This document shows, piece after piece, positions 1-9,808 of a DNA stretch of 64,000 bases; within the stretch, counting starts at the first letter, position 1; each line of letters begins with the position of its first letter. The stretch lies in contig AZLU01000003.1 of NCBI GenBank assembly GCA_002224055.1, positions 626,752-690,751 on the forward strand, written 5' to 3'. The DNA is from Pezizomycotina sp. ARF18. Lineage: Eukaryota; Ascomycota. A program made the position numbers and the translations under genes. A model generated the notes under the pieces. The model had not been told where the DNA came from, did no database searches, and saw nothing but the letters and a program-made list of their open reading frames with translations.

Positions 1-702
1 TTGAGCTCATCGAGCTTGAAGTTCTTCGCAAGGAGAGGCACATCCGCAAGAGCTTGATCAACAGTCAAATTTCATATCCTCGGGTCCGTCGAGTGCTGAT
101 ATTGACTGGTGTGCTAGTACCGTAGTATACACATAATATGCATCAATTAGCATATATTTGAGTAAAGACAATAGAGGTGGGAAGAAGGTGTCCGTACCGG
201 TGCTCCATACGATGCCAATGCCATTGTGTTCATGGATAAGCTGGTTGAGAACGAAGTGTTCATTTGTCAACATTCTCCTGCGGGCCCACGGCCAGTCGTC
301 ACCTTCACCACGGCGTAAATGCACAAAGGCTGTGTTAGATTACGAAGCTCAAAATATTGTGTGTTACATATTCATTGGGACTCACTGAAGACTGGGTTTC
401 AGGTTTCAGTTTCGAGCTATACCCAGTAGCGGTTCTTGAAAGTTTTGCTTTGGTCGTATCCGAAGTGATCGAGAGGACATCCATCGTTAGAGCGGAAACA
501 TCCGAATGTTATCCGCAGCGATGCCAATGTTGCCAAGGATGGAGAGCTGGCCGGAGAGCTCGCTGGCGAGGTCATTGGAGAATTCGTTGAGATTACGCAG
601 AGCAAGCTGCGTGCGCATCCTTTGCTGGTATTGGAATCGTAGGCCGCAGGGCGTCTACGACTTGCGACACGGCCGCAAGGCCTAGAAGAAAGCCGACTTC
701 AT
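1..702 (-). CDS. Serine peptidase family S28 (Pro-X carboxypeptidase-like), partial
   Basis: Secreted or vacuolar serine peptidase that would cleave near proline; the 3' part lies beyond the left edge. From the ATG at 702 a hydrophobic leader (MKSAFF, then LGLAAVSQVVDA one frame over) looks like a signal peptide. The family N-terminal block follows near 420-480 (CPLDHF, TFKNRYWV), then an intron. The next exon (about 180-330) has GEGDDWPWA and GIGIVW, with EHRYG of the family's EHRYYG block in the neighbouring frame. After another intron the last visible exon reads LTVDQALADVPLLAKNF, the conserved TxDQALAD block. The catalytic Ser motif should lie off the window. At least three one-base frame changes are needed, so this is either a decaying gene or affected by sequence errors. 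Family assignment is firm; exon ends are approximate. Confidence 0.8.
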
Positions 703-3680
703 GATGAAAATCCATTGTATTAAAACCACGCCAAATAGAAGAAAACTAGGTGGATAAAAGTAGAAATGGATGGTTAAGGCACCTGGAGGTACGAAGATGC
801 CACGGGGAAACGGTTCTTTTCCTTCTCGTCTGCGAATGGGAACATCCGAGTAACTTATATGTGCTCGCGACAGTCCGCTATGTGTCTCCCATATTTACCA
901 ACAAGCATTCGACCAGATTGATTGGAGGATTTTGGTAAAGATCGATTATGGCAAGTATCGGCGATATCGCAGCTCCTCCCACATATTGCGATTGGGACGG
1001 CAGTCGTCAGCGGCTGCCAAGATATGCAACTGCAGAATAAAGATTACACCCCTAGGTCGCCCCGCCTCTATTGCGACTTCTTGCCCCTGGCAGCAGATGA
1101 ACCCTTGACTGGAAGGACCGGGATCCGCGGTATAGAGAACCTGTGCAGTCGTTGTCTTCCATTACACGTATCCGGGAAGCCTTCTTTTTTCCCCCAAGTC
1201 ATGTTACATCTGCACCAATGAGAAGGTGCCGCCTGGGTAAGGACCTACTACTCTTCTTTCTTCGTAGCATCTTTTATCTCACCGTATCTTCCTCCTTTTT
1301 CCAAAACTTTTGCCCTATAGAGAAGTAGAGTTGTTTCTCGAAGGCCTTATCGATGAATAAAATGGGGAAGTGAGACCCCAAAGAACGTTATTAATTTTGG
1401 TGGCTCTTTCCCCTTGTCCAGTCGTGTCTAATTAGGAAGATCCCAAAAGCTTGTCGTTGGTGCTTTTGATAGTTCCCCTTTCCGGAAGTTCGCCGCTGTC
1501 GTCATTTCAGGAAAGCGTGAAAGCGTCTGTGCTCCTAAAGTATTGCTTGTTCCTAGGTACTAATGAGATTAAGGGCTGACGATCCTCATGTTTTCCTTTT
1601 TTTTTTTTTTTTTTTTTGCTTTTCTTAAATATAACAGGCGCGAGCAAATAATAGTAGCAACATTTCAGTTGCTCAAAGTTCTCGTGCGACAATATCACAA
1701 ATTGCCACGAGAACAACGTCCAAAGGGGGACGCTCATTTTGGTATTTGTTTCTTTGGAGAAAGAGCAAATGAGGGAAATACCCAAGGCATCAAGCTCTCT
1801 AACCTCCAGACCAATTAGCGGCTCTGCAGCATAGAAGCATTCTAGAAAAGGCAAGCGATCTCGAATCTGCAGTCTTCGGAAATCGGGAGTCCACCACCTG
1901 ATTGGTTCCTCCCCGAAATAAGCCCTATCAAATGGCAACTGGTCGTGTCATTCAAAGCCTCTCATGCTGCGCTGCCGTCCAAGCTCCTTTTTTTTTTTTT
2001 TTTTAATAAGCAAAGGATCCCCACAGCCTTCTGTCAAAACGTCCACACCCATCTCGAATTCCCGTGATTGAAAACGTCGCGATGTTTGAACTCTTCCGCC
2101 CGCTATATATCTGACCTATTAAGAGATTGATGCCGGAGAATTGTGAAATAGCTTCAAGAATTGCGAACCGCTGTCTCAACGGAACCAGCAATTCCGCCCG
2201 TGTATCATCCCGAATCCGACGCCAGCAAAGCAGCGGATCGAGAAACAAACAGCGATGTACCTTGCACCTTGCAGAATGTGACAAGCGACCTTCGTGTCGA
2301 GACTTGGCACTCATGCGTGGACATGAGATGAGACAAATGAACTTTGAATGCCTGCCGCCGCGATAACGGTCGGTCATTGAAAGGCCTGTGCGTAAAGCCC
2401 TGCTATCTCTTTGAAAAATCTCTCTCTTTCTCGAGAATTAGCAATTGCAAAACCGGATATGTAACGGAATCCTGATAAACTCCTTGCGCGGAACGGATGA
2501 ACTTAGTGATAATGAGCGTTGATATCGATATCGCACACTTATGCATGCAGGAACGGCTCGTAGATTGTTGCCTGCACAGAGCTGCCAAACGTCCCGCGAG
2601 ACACAAATCTCTGAAGGCTGTCGGTATGCAGGTACTGTACGAGCTCGATAGCTTCTTGCGTACCGGAGAGATATTTCACGACACGTTATATATGATCAGG
2701 AGACAGCAATAGGAACTCTTTTCTTCTATACGGGATTTTTTGATTTAGATGCAGAGGGAATTTTTCAGTGCGATTTTTGCGGAAATCGATGCTGAAGGAT
2801 GGAATTGGTGAAGAAAAGTGCGAGAGGTGGAATTTTTGCGAGCTCGAGGTGATAGCTGTCCAGAAATTCCCTTCTCAGCCCTTTTTTTTAGTTTCCACAA
2901 TAATTTCTCCCACGCCGTCAATGTTTCCATCTCAATACTAAAGTAATTTCAATTTGTCTCACGAAGAAAAAAAAAAAAAACTTTTCCATCAAAACATCCC
3001 AAAGTCGAAACGAAACGCCCCTCGTCATCGTGCGTCAATTAAGAATAAAGAAAGACACGACAAGGATAGTATTAATAGATGAATTATATCTCGAGGGATA
3101 TCCTTTCTCTTTTAAGGGTTCTTGGAGATGAGCTCCACGGGGCTGTCGTCCCTGGAATCCTTCGTTAGCTAATTGGGGCCAAGAATCAATTGCAATTCGT
3201 ATGTACAGCTCTCTACGAGCTCAACCATTTTTCTTCGGCGTCTTCCAGGTCAAAAAAAGCCATCGTTCAAGTATCTATTACCTCCAGTTTCTGGCATCTG
3301 TTCTTCCAGCGGCGTTCATGCGGTTCCTTAGCTAAAATTGGCGGTCGTTACTTTCTTTCCAGAAAAGTCCAGGGTGAGGGTTCGGTCGAGAATGGAAACT
3401 GTCAAGCACTCGTAGTTGAGCAGTAACTAGCTTTCGCCAATTTCAGTGAACATGCTCGTGGCCAGGGAGTTAAACAATACGGGAATAATGGCCGATCTCC
3501 ACGATGTTGGAAAAAAAACCGATCACGAGGAAATGTGGAGATAGGGAATTCCTTGCAAGGAATATTCGAACAATCCGGGTCTTCCTAGTTCGTCCTAGGC
3601 ATCCGAAGTTGCCGAGGGGCGGCAAGGGAAGGCCACCAACTCTTCACCTCCTTCCGTAAAGCGTTCTCACGATAGCAGTT
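703..3680. other. Intergenic region without recognisable gene
   Basis: No conserved protein, RNA or repeat family was recognised. Several 60-140 codon open frames exist on both strands, but none has introns, domain motifs or family resemblance. T-runs of about 21 (1597-1617) and 17 (1988-2004) and a 14-base A-run near 2967 are present. The part near 703-1000 probably holds the S28 gene promoter. Confidence 0.5.
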
Positions 3681-3832
3681 CACAGAGGCATTGATCGGTG
3701 GTGTTTATTTCTAATCCACATACTTTCAGTCCAATCTAGAGCTTGTGAAGATCATACGCTCTCGCAGCGCTTCATATTTGGTTCGCGGAAGATCGTCCGT
3801 GTCGATGTATCGACGGTCCTCAATCCTCGACG

Positions 3833-3975
3833 ACTTCATGAGAGCCGCGATTTTCTACTTTCCATCGCCCATGGCAGGTCTTGCTTTGGAATATCAATCG
3901 AGTCCTAAAATATTGGCTATTCTATTCCGCTTGGTGAGTGATTCCGTCTCGGATTGAAGACAACTAATTAGTAGT
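3833..3975 (+). repeat. Diverged direct repeat R1 (partner at 4946-5085)
   Basis: About 140 bases recur 1.1 kb downstream. Both copies hold GAGAGCCGC-ATTTTCTAC and ATTCCGCTTGGTG-GTGAT. The TTGGTGAGTGATT string has the form of a 5' splice site, so the unit may derive from an exon edge of a lost gene. The two copies lie on either side of the tRNA gene. Confidence 0.55.
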
Positions 3976-4492
3976 TGATTGATTCCGGTTAGTTAATTTA
4001 TTGCCCCACAAAATTTGAGCCTCAGCCCGAAAGTTGTTCTCAATGCCCCGGAGCAACCATATCGGAATTCCAAAGCTAGTTTCTGAAATTGGACAATCGA
4101 GTACTTCGCTGGTATGCAAGTAGGGGAAACTCTTTTTTCCAATAGCGAGTACTTTTTTCTTCGTTTTCGCCAGATGTTAAGCTATTCGTATCAATAGCAT
4201 TCTAGCCATGTGCTAGCAAATGCTTAAGGCTTAGGAACGGATTCGGCTCAATATCGCCATTCGGCTTGCGCCTCTCAACATCGCTGAACGTCATTATATC
4301 CAGCAGAATCCGCACGATGTAACATTGCAAGATCGCCTATTAAAGTTCGTATTTGTCTTTGTCTTTCTTTGACACACTTGCTAAGCTACGGAGACATACC
4401 AGAACTTTCCGCGCCGGAAAGCAACTAAACTTCGAGCTTCTAAAACAGCACTCTCAACCCCGACCCTGCACTCCCGTCCGACCGCTAAAGTC

Positions 4493-4499
4493 TATATAA
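4493..4499 (+). promoter_or_regulatory. TATA box upstream of the tRNA gene
   Basis: TATATAA ends 32 bases before the first base of the tRNA. Upstream TATA elements assist Pol III on tRNA genes in some fungi such as Schizosaccharomyces pombe. Here it may matter more, because the internal B box of the tRNA is split by an intron. The spacing would also suit a Pol II start. Confidence 0.5.
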
Positions 4500-4566
4500 C
4501 CAAAATCGCCGGGAAGCCGCCATCTCAAACGGGGATGTGGTCTAGGGGTATGATACACCCTTCGCA

Positions 4567-4581
4567 TCGTTAAGATGACTT
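4567..4581 (+). other. Canonical anticodon-loop tRNA intron
   Basis: Fifteen bases (TCGTTAAGATGACTT) lie directly after A37, the standard site for introns removed by tRNA splicing endonuclease. The exact edges can slide by a base because T occurs at both ends. Confidence 0.75.
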
Positions 4582-4601
4582 TGGGTTAGGTCCGGGGTTC
4601 G

Positions 4602-4663
4602 GTATGTTCAATTCTCACCACCAGCACCAAATTTGTCTGCAATTACTAACATTCAAATCGTAG
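4602..4663 (+). other. Spliceosomal-type intron inside the tRNA T-loop
   Basis: The insert begins GTATGT and ends CGTAG. It has an exact TACTAAC branch site at 4644-4650, 13 bases before the end. Its 62-nt length falls within the range of the protein-gene introns in this window (56, 64, 67, 70, 71 nt). Excising it restores TTCGATT, a consensus T-loop, and rejoins a consensus B box. All three splice signals are textbook for ascomycete mRNA introns and are not features of introns removed by tRNA endonuclease. Confidence 0.8.
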
Positions 4664-4681
4664 ATTCCCCGCATCTCCATA

Positions 4682-4691
4682 TTTTTTTTTT
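4682..4691 (+). terminator. Pol III T-run terminator
   Basis: Ten T residues start three bases after the discriminator, the usual Pol III termination signal. It suggests the locus descends from, or still is, a Pol III gene despite the split B box. Confidence 0.6.
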
Positions 4692-4945
4692 CTTATTATT
4701 TTTTTAAATATATATTTCAAAAAATTTTGGTCATAGTTCACCCAAAGGAGTTCGATTTCAATCTACTCTGGGCCATAATTACCATTAGTTCCCCTTTTAT
4801 TTATATATATATATTTCGGTTGGATTTAGGAAGTTATAACGGTGTGAATGCTGTCCTGCAACACCTTTGACTAGCGGAGTATTGTCGACCCTTGTGGGTG
4901 CGTTTATGATCTGATTTAAAATCTGAAGATCGGTAACGTCTCGAC

Positions 4946-5085
4946 GAGAGCCGCCATTTTCTACATCTCCAGTACCTGCTGGGCTTTCAAGATGTCCGGA
5001 CCGATAAGTACTAGATTCCGCTTGGTGGGTGATTTATTCCGCCCCCCTCGATTCAGAGACAATTCCTGGAAGCTCATTCATTTCG
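4946..5085 (+). repeat. Diverged direct repeat R2 (partner at 3833-3975)
   Basis: Second copy of the unit described at 3833. It keeps the ATTTTCTAC and ATTCCGCTTGGTGGGTGATT blocks and the trailing AGACAA-T segment. No open frame spans it, so it looks like a relic. Confidence 0.55.
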
Positions 5086-5953
5086 TTACCTAATTCAATA
5101 CCCACATTTCAAGATCCACTTCAAGAGACCTCTCAAAATATTCAAAATAGCCTTGTAAAAGTTGTAACGTTCGCAATGAATGTATCATGAGCGGACCTTA
5201 AAATTTGGAGGCCCGCCTCTTTTGAAATCGGTTTTTTTTTTTATTTTTTATTTTTTTTTTTTTTGTCCTTTTCCTTAAAAAATGCGGAATGAGACACAAC
5301 TAGGGTTTTGCCGCCGCTCGAGGAAGCGGTTTCCGCCCGCAGAATTACACAGTATCAATCGTCTATTCAACATGCCGCTTCTGCCCTCATCCAGAAAAGA
5401 CAAAAGACGAAAAGATGAGAATTTGACAAAATTCTGCCAATGTCGTTAGGCAAATCAGGCAAAAGCACTCTGCATATGAGTTGGAGAGGATTTCCGCGCG
5501 GTCTTCGAGCCGCTAGAAGCCACTCCGAAACGTGATTGGGCGTCTGACACGGCCTTGCAGACCACGCCTTGAAAACAAAGAAAAAACCCTGCAAGGCGAG
5601 TTCCAGCATGCATGAGTACACAGCTATCAAGATAATAAAAAAACAGCACTCCTGTAGTAGGGTTTGAGTAAGGCTTGATTGTGTTGGTTTTCAGCGTGGA
5701 AAAATGCACGTTTGATTGTGTCTGGTCTCAATCGAGACGCGGCGGTGATGTTTCCCTAAACCTAATAGCTAGAAATATTACGAAGAAATAGCTTTCACCA
5801 GCTATCTCTAATGCACGAAACCCTTTGAGGGTTCCTCATGTTGTCGTCGTCAGATTAGCAGCGTTCACATTCATCTTTTAGAGATGGCAGTTTGGATTTT
5901 TTTAACACCTTTTTTGTTTTCTTCTCGATCCAGACACCTATTAGTAAGATATC
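5086..5953. other. Intergenic region
   Basis: Contains an impure T-tract near 5230-5265 and no protein or RNA motif that I recognise. The part directly before 5954 should hold the promoter of the first family B gene. Confidence 0.45.
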
Positions 5954-7474
5954 ATGGCTAGCAATTCTCCACAAAATCCAACAACTTTTCCGGAAGCCAA
6001 TGGCATCAGGGTCTCTGTCGTATTATATCCTGGGGGGAATCGTCAGTTAACGCGCCCATTCAGTGATGTTCGTTACGAGGGAAGGTCTCGAAATTGTGTG
6101 GAAGAAACGCTAGCGGCAGTTCGCGGCGCGCCATTTGCTTTTCATTTGACATCGGACGCGTACGAAAATGACCATCACCACCCCATAAGTCCCGATGCTT
6201 AAAGGTAAGCTCCGCATCAACGATTCGATACTCAACTACGGAGACGTCGCTAGGAGGAAAGGGGATATACTGAAAGAAGGAAAATATTGCAAAGCCACGG
6301 TCGTCAATGGACCAGGAGGATCAGAAGGAGGATTGCCTTTGAGATTTGGCATGAGAAGTATGTTTATTATTCATCTTACAACTGCTGGCTATTTATACAT
6401 TTGCTGATTTTAGATACGCTACAGCAATGAATCCGGAAGTATCCGAGATCATCTTCTACAAATCCGTGCGAATATCTTCGCACCACCTCTGCCCCCTCAC
6501 AGGCTGTAACGACCCATGCCAATTTTGGCGTAAGGAATGGTACGACGCCTATATGAGAAGCTTTCGAGGTCTCAAATAAGAACAGGAAGCAAGCGGAAGC
6601 GAGAATCAGAAGAGCCTGAAAGCTCGCCGCTGATCAAGGGGACAATGATCCTGTTTATGTTAAGATCATGCAGAAATGGCAAGTATGTTACCCTACTCTC
6701 CTGTTCTTCCTCTCCATTCTTGTTTACTTTCTTTCTTTCTTTCTTTCCTCCATTTTCGTTCTCTTTTCCCCCTCGTTACAGAATGGCTGCAAGAGGAAAC
6801 GATAGGGTTTCCAACAAAGCAATGCTAAAAACTTCTCAACCGCTCGCAGTATTTAGGGTCAAGGTTGATTATCTAGTCGGGAACGCGCCGGCTTCCCGTA
6901 GGTTGTCGTAACTGCCTAAGAGGAACTCGATACGGGAAAATCGTGACGATACCCAGTCTGAAACCTCCACAGACTCTGGAGGAGTTGGACCATCGCGGCA
7001 GCTCCGCAAGGGTAACCAAAGAGCCCAACCCGGGCGGCTACCGAAGACGCTACGCCACCGTTTTTAACTCCTCGAGGTGACGAGGATGACAAGAGCCCAG
7101 ATAGTGCGGTAAAACAATGTACACCAAAGACCGAAGGCGATAAAATAAATAACGGTGTCATCATATCCTCCGATGGTGAGGATGCAGATTATGACGAAGA
7201 TGACATTATCGCGATCGATAAAAAAGAGTTCGAGCGCTCACGTTCCAGAAAGATCCCACGAGACCGCCTCGGTGCGGTCGAGAGGGATATGAAAAGACTT
7301 CGAGCGCCGGTGGAAAATCTCCAAAGACAGCAGAAGGAGAACATCCGACAAGACGAAAGAATTAGAGAACTGGAAGCAAGACTTGAGGCGTCGAACGCCA
7401 AGAATACGCGCCTGGAGAAGGAAAAGGATACCGCACTTCGCGATCTAGCTACCTATAGCTACAATAAAAACTAG
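5954..7474 (+). CDS. Family B protein, copy 1 (unknown function)
   Basis: First of five related three-exon genes. Exon 1 (to 6357) encodes a beta-rich domain with PFAFHLTSDAYEN and then, one frame over, INDSILNYGDVA and GDILKEGK; the family version is LNYG-x-A-x-E-x-GDVL. Intron 1 is 6358-6413 (GTATGT, TGCTGAT, TTTAG). Exon 2 holds PEVSEIIFYKSV, the family YDIxIYxAKVV block, and ends KIMQKWQ before intron 2 (6683-6781, with a TTTC repeat). Exon 3 carries PLAVFRVKVDY, matching KPTAAFRIIVDY of copy 3. It then has an acidic SSDGEDADYDEDD stretch and a coiled coil (about 7290-7474). No known domain was recognised. Two or more frame changes are needed; similar breaks in nearby housekeeping genes mean they may be sequence errors. 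Confidence 0.6.
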
Positions 7475-8113
7475 GTCGCGTTGCGCAATTGGGTAAAGGC
7501 GACGCGATAGTTTCCCGAAGCCGATGAGGGCCGAAGAAACATCTTTCCGAATTTTGTTTTTCAAAGACAATTAGACCGGCATTTTCTTCGCCCTCTAAGT
7601 TACCCTCGCACCCGCCCCCCTTTCTTCCCCCAATGGGATATTCCATGATCTCCAATGTCCTTTCACCAGGAGGTTAACCGCCCCAAAGGCTTAGTAGCAC
7701 ACATTTCTACTCCAAACAAAACGATGGTAGGAGCATGAAGTTCACAGGCTACTGAGCATTAGCATTTCTTTCTTCTTCATTAATCTATTTACTCCTTTTT
7801 TTATCTTCGGTCTTGGAATTCTGGAGCTATTTATCCCATTGACCTATTGTTGGTATTCGCTCTATTTATTTCATTTTATTATTTATTATTTTATTATTTT
7901 ATTATTTTATTATTTATTATTTTATTACCAGCAAGCCAGCACAAACACTTAGACCTATTTTCGTTTGAATACTTCTCCGCAACTGGACCTTTTTATTTCC
8001 ATTTCTTCTTCTTTTTCTAACACAAAGACCGTCTTTCTTCCTTACGCACCTCCTTGGATATTCCAAATTCAAGCTCTTTTCACGATCAGAATACAACCCT
8101 CATCCCTCTTGCC
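7475..8113. other. Spacer with (TTTTATTA)-type minisatellite
   Basis: Between family B copies 1 and 2. The stretch 7874-7926 is a simple array built from TTATTATTTTA units. No gene recognised. Confidence 0.5.
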
Positions 8114-9455
8114 ATGAGTTCAAAAAGTGTTGCTACCGCCTTAGCGCCCTAGGGTCGAGTGCTCCGTGGTTCTCGAACCGGATAATAGTGATGTCAGGAG
8201 GACCGTTGTTCTCAAGAGTGTTCGACAGGTCGAGGGACCGACTTCCTCCGGCACTGCCGCCTTTGAAGCCATTCCGAATACCTCCTTTGGATTTCATCTC
8301 AAGTTCAAAAGCCCCGCCTCCCCTGCGCATTGTTATAATCAGAGATAACAAGGTCGAGGACCTCTACGTCAACTGCGCTAAGGAGGAGGAGGAGAAGGAC
8401 TAGACGATCAGGAGTGTCATTCATGCGCAAACAAGTCGAAGTTAAACGAAGCCGAAGATTTTCCGGAAGCAAATCAAGCTCAGGTTCGGTAACGCAGGTA
8501 AGTTTTAGCACCATGACTCCCACATTAAGGATGATGCGGCTTGCGATTAACTGAAGTCATTTTATAGCTTCGGGAAATGTCGACAACTCGATGTAATCCT
8601 ATATAACGCTTGTACCGTCTCTGAAGAAGTTTTCCGAGGTTGATCGAGAAGAAACTCACACTCCTTCACCACTATGCAGAGAGGATTGGCGAACCGCCGA
8701 GTTTGAAAAGTCGTACCTCCGCAGAAAACTCGGCGCGAAGAGGAGGAAGGGTCAATGAGGTGTTGTATTGGCTGCCAGGGATAACGAGGTTACTGATATA
8801 CAGACGGTACAACCATGGAACGTAAGCATACTCAGCCAGAGCGATCCAGTCCAGGTCAAGTCTCATCAACTAATCTTTGATATAGTGCCCAGTGGCGGCG
8901 TTCAGATTCATCGTCCAAAATACCGGAAATACGTTATAAGCATCGCATGTAAGACGAATCAAGAACGAACCGGTGGATAATAATTCGGAAGTTCCTCAAG
9001 AAGCGAAAGCGGAAAGTGTCGAGGATGAATATGCAGATATGGTTAGATACAATATCCGTAATTTCACGGGCGACAATCTCTATGACGCTTACTCCACCGA
9101 CCGCAAACTGATGCCCAAAACGGGACTTTACGCTAAGTATTTCTGATGTTGGGAACCGCAGGGAGGAGATTCACCGGGCTCTCGATGACGACCCAAGCTA
9201 GCGACGAAGTCCGAGGGGTCTATCAGGCCCTACGAGGATGCAAAGAAGGTCAAAACAGCAGTTATTTAAAGGATACAAAATCTTAAGGGAGCCCCTGGAA
9301 CGAGCTCACAACAGGTTGACAGTTTGGGAGTCGGCGAAAATGAGCTACAGGCTTCGTATAAGCTACTACAAGCGGATTACGAGATGTCTGAGGCTCTCCG
9401 AAAGGATGACCAAAGGACTATTGAACGCTTGCAGCAGAATATCAGAGAAATGTAG
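8114..9455 (+). CDS. Family B protein, copy 2 (diverged, unknown function)
   Basis: The most diverged family member; it was found by its shared exon plan. Exon 1 starts MSSKSVATAL. It contains NTSFGFHLKF, and DNKVEDLYVNCAKEEEEKD lines up with LKVDGRCLNYGTEAEENGD of copy 4. It ends KQIKLRFGNAG before intron 1 (8498-8567, GTAAGT...TATAG). Exon 2 has DVILYNACTVSEEV, equivalent to DVVIYETKVVDEP of copy 3. Intron 2 is 8822-8885. Exon 3 begins PVAAFRFIVQN, the family KPxAAFRxxVDY block. The C-terminus ends in a coiled coil (GENELQASYKLLQADYEMSE to QQNIREM). Intron positions match the other copies, which is good evidence for common descent. Several frame changes are needed. Confidence 0.55.
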
Positions 9456-9808
9456 CTGAGAGGTAAAGTCTTGGACAAAATTGACTCGGGAAGGGTTTGA
9501 AAACGATTTATATAGCTATGGGGGGGTGTATTTTCGTGTAAACATATATTTCATTTAAAATTTCAATTGATGATAGAGTAAATCACCAGATACGCATATC
9601 GTGCTTTTATTCATTCGTAGAAGTTTGCTTCAAAGACCGCCCTTTTTTTTTTTTAATCACCACAAAATTCCGTGAGGACACTAAAATAGAATACGAATGC
9701 GGCACCGTCACGAAAACGTTGAGGAAAACTGCAGTTCAAGATAATCTTACACAATTTGCGACAACAACACCTACATTAATCCAATTCGTTTCGTTAAAGT
9801 CCTACATC

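Larger units (their letters stand above)
4531..4679 (+). tRNA. tRNA-Ala(CGC) with two introns
   Basis: Removing two inserts gives a full 72-nt cloverleaf. The acceptor GGGGATG (4531-4537) pairs with CATCTCC (4672-4678) with one G-U. The D arm matches the fungal GTCTAGTGGTATGAT form with one change, and the A box is TGGTCTAGGGG. The anticodon stem CACCC/GGGTT has one end mismatch. The loop is TTCGCAT with anticodon CGC. The variable loop is AGGTC, and the T arm CGGGG-TTCGATT-CCCCG is perfect. The discriminator is A (4679), as expected for Ala; no CCA is encoded. A T-run follows at 4682. A 15-nt insert sits at the normal 37/38 position and a 62-nt insert lies between T-loop positions 57 and 58, splitting the B box GGTTCG|ATTCC. 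Identity is firm; whether it is expressed cannot be seen. Confidence 0.85.

Noticed and set aside
1507-2377. Open frames of 124-143 codons on -
   Set aside because: They span T-runs, have no introns or motifs, and no similarity to known families that I can see.
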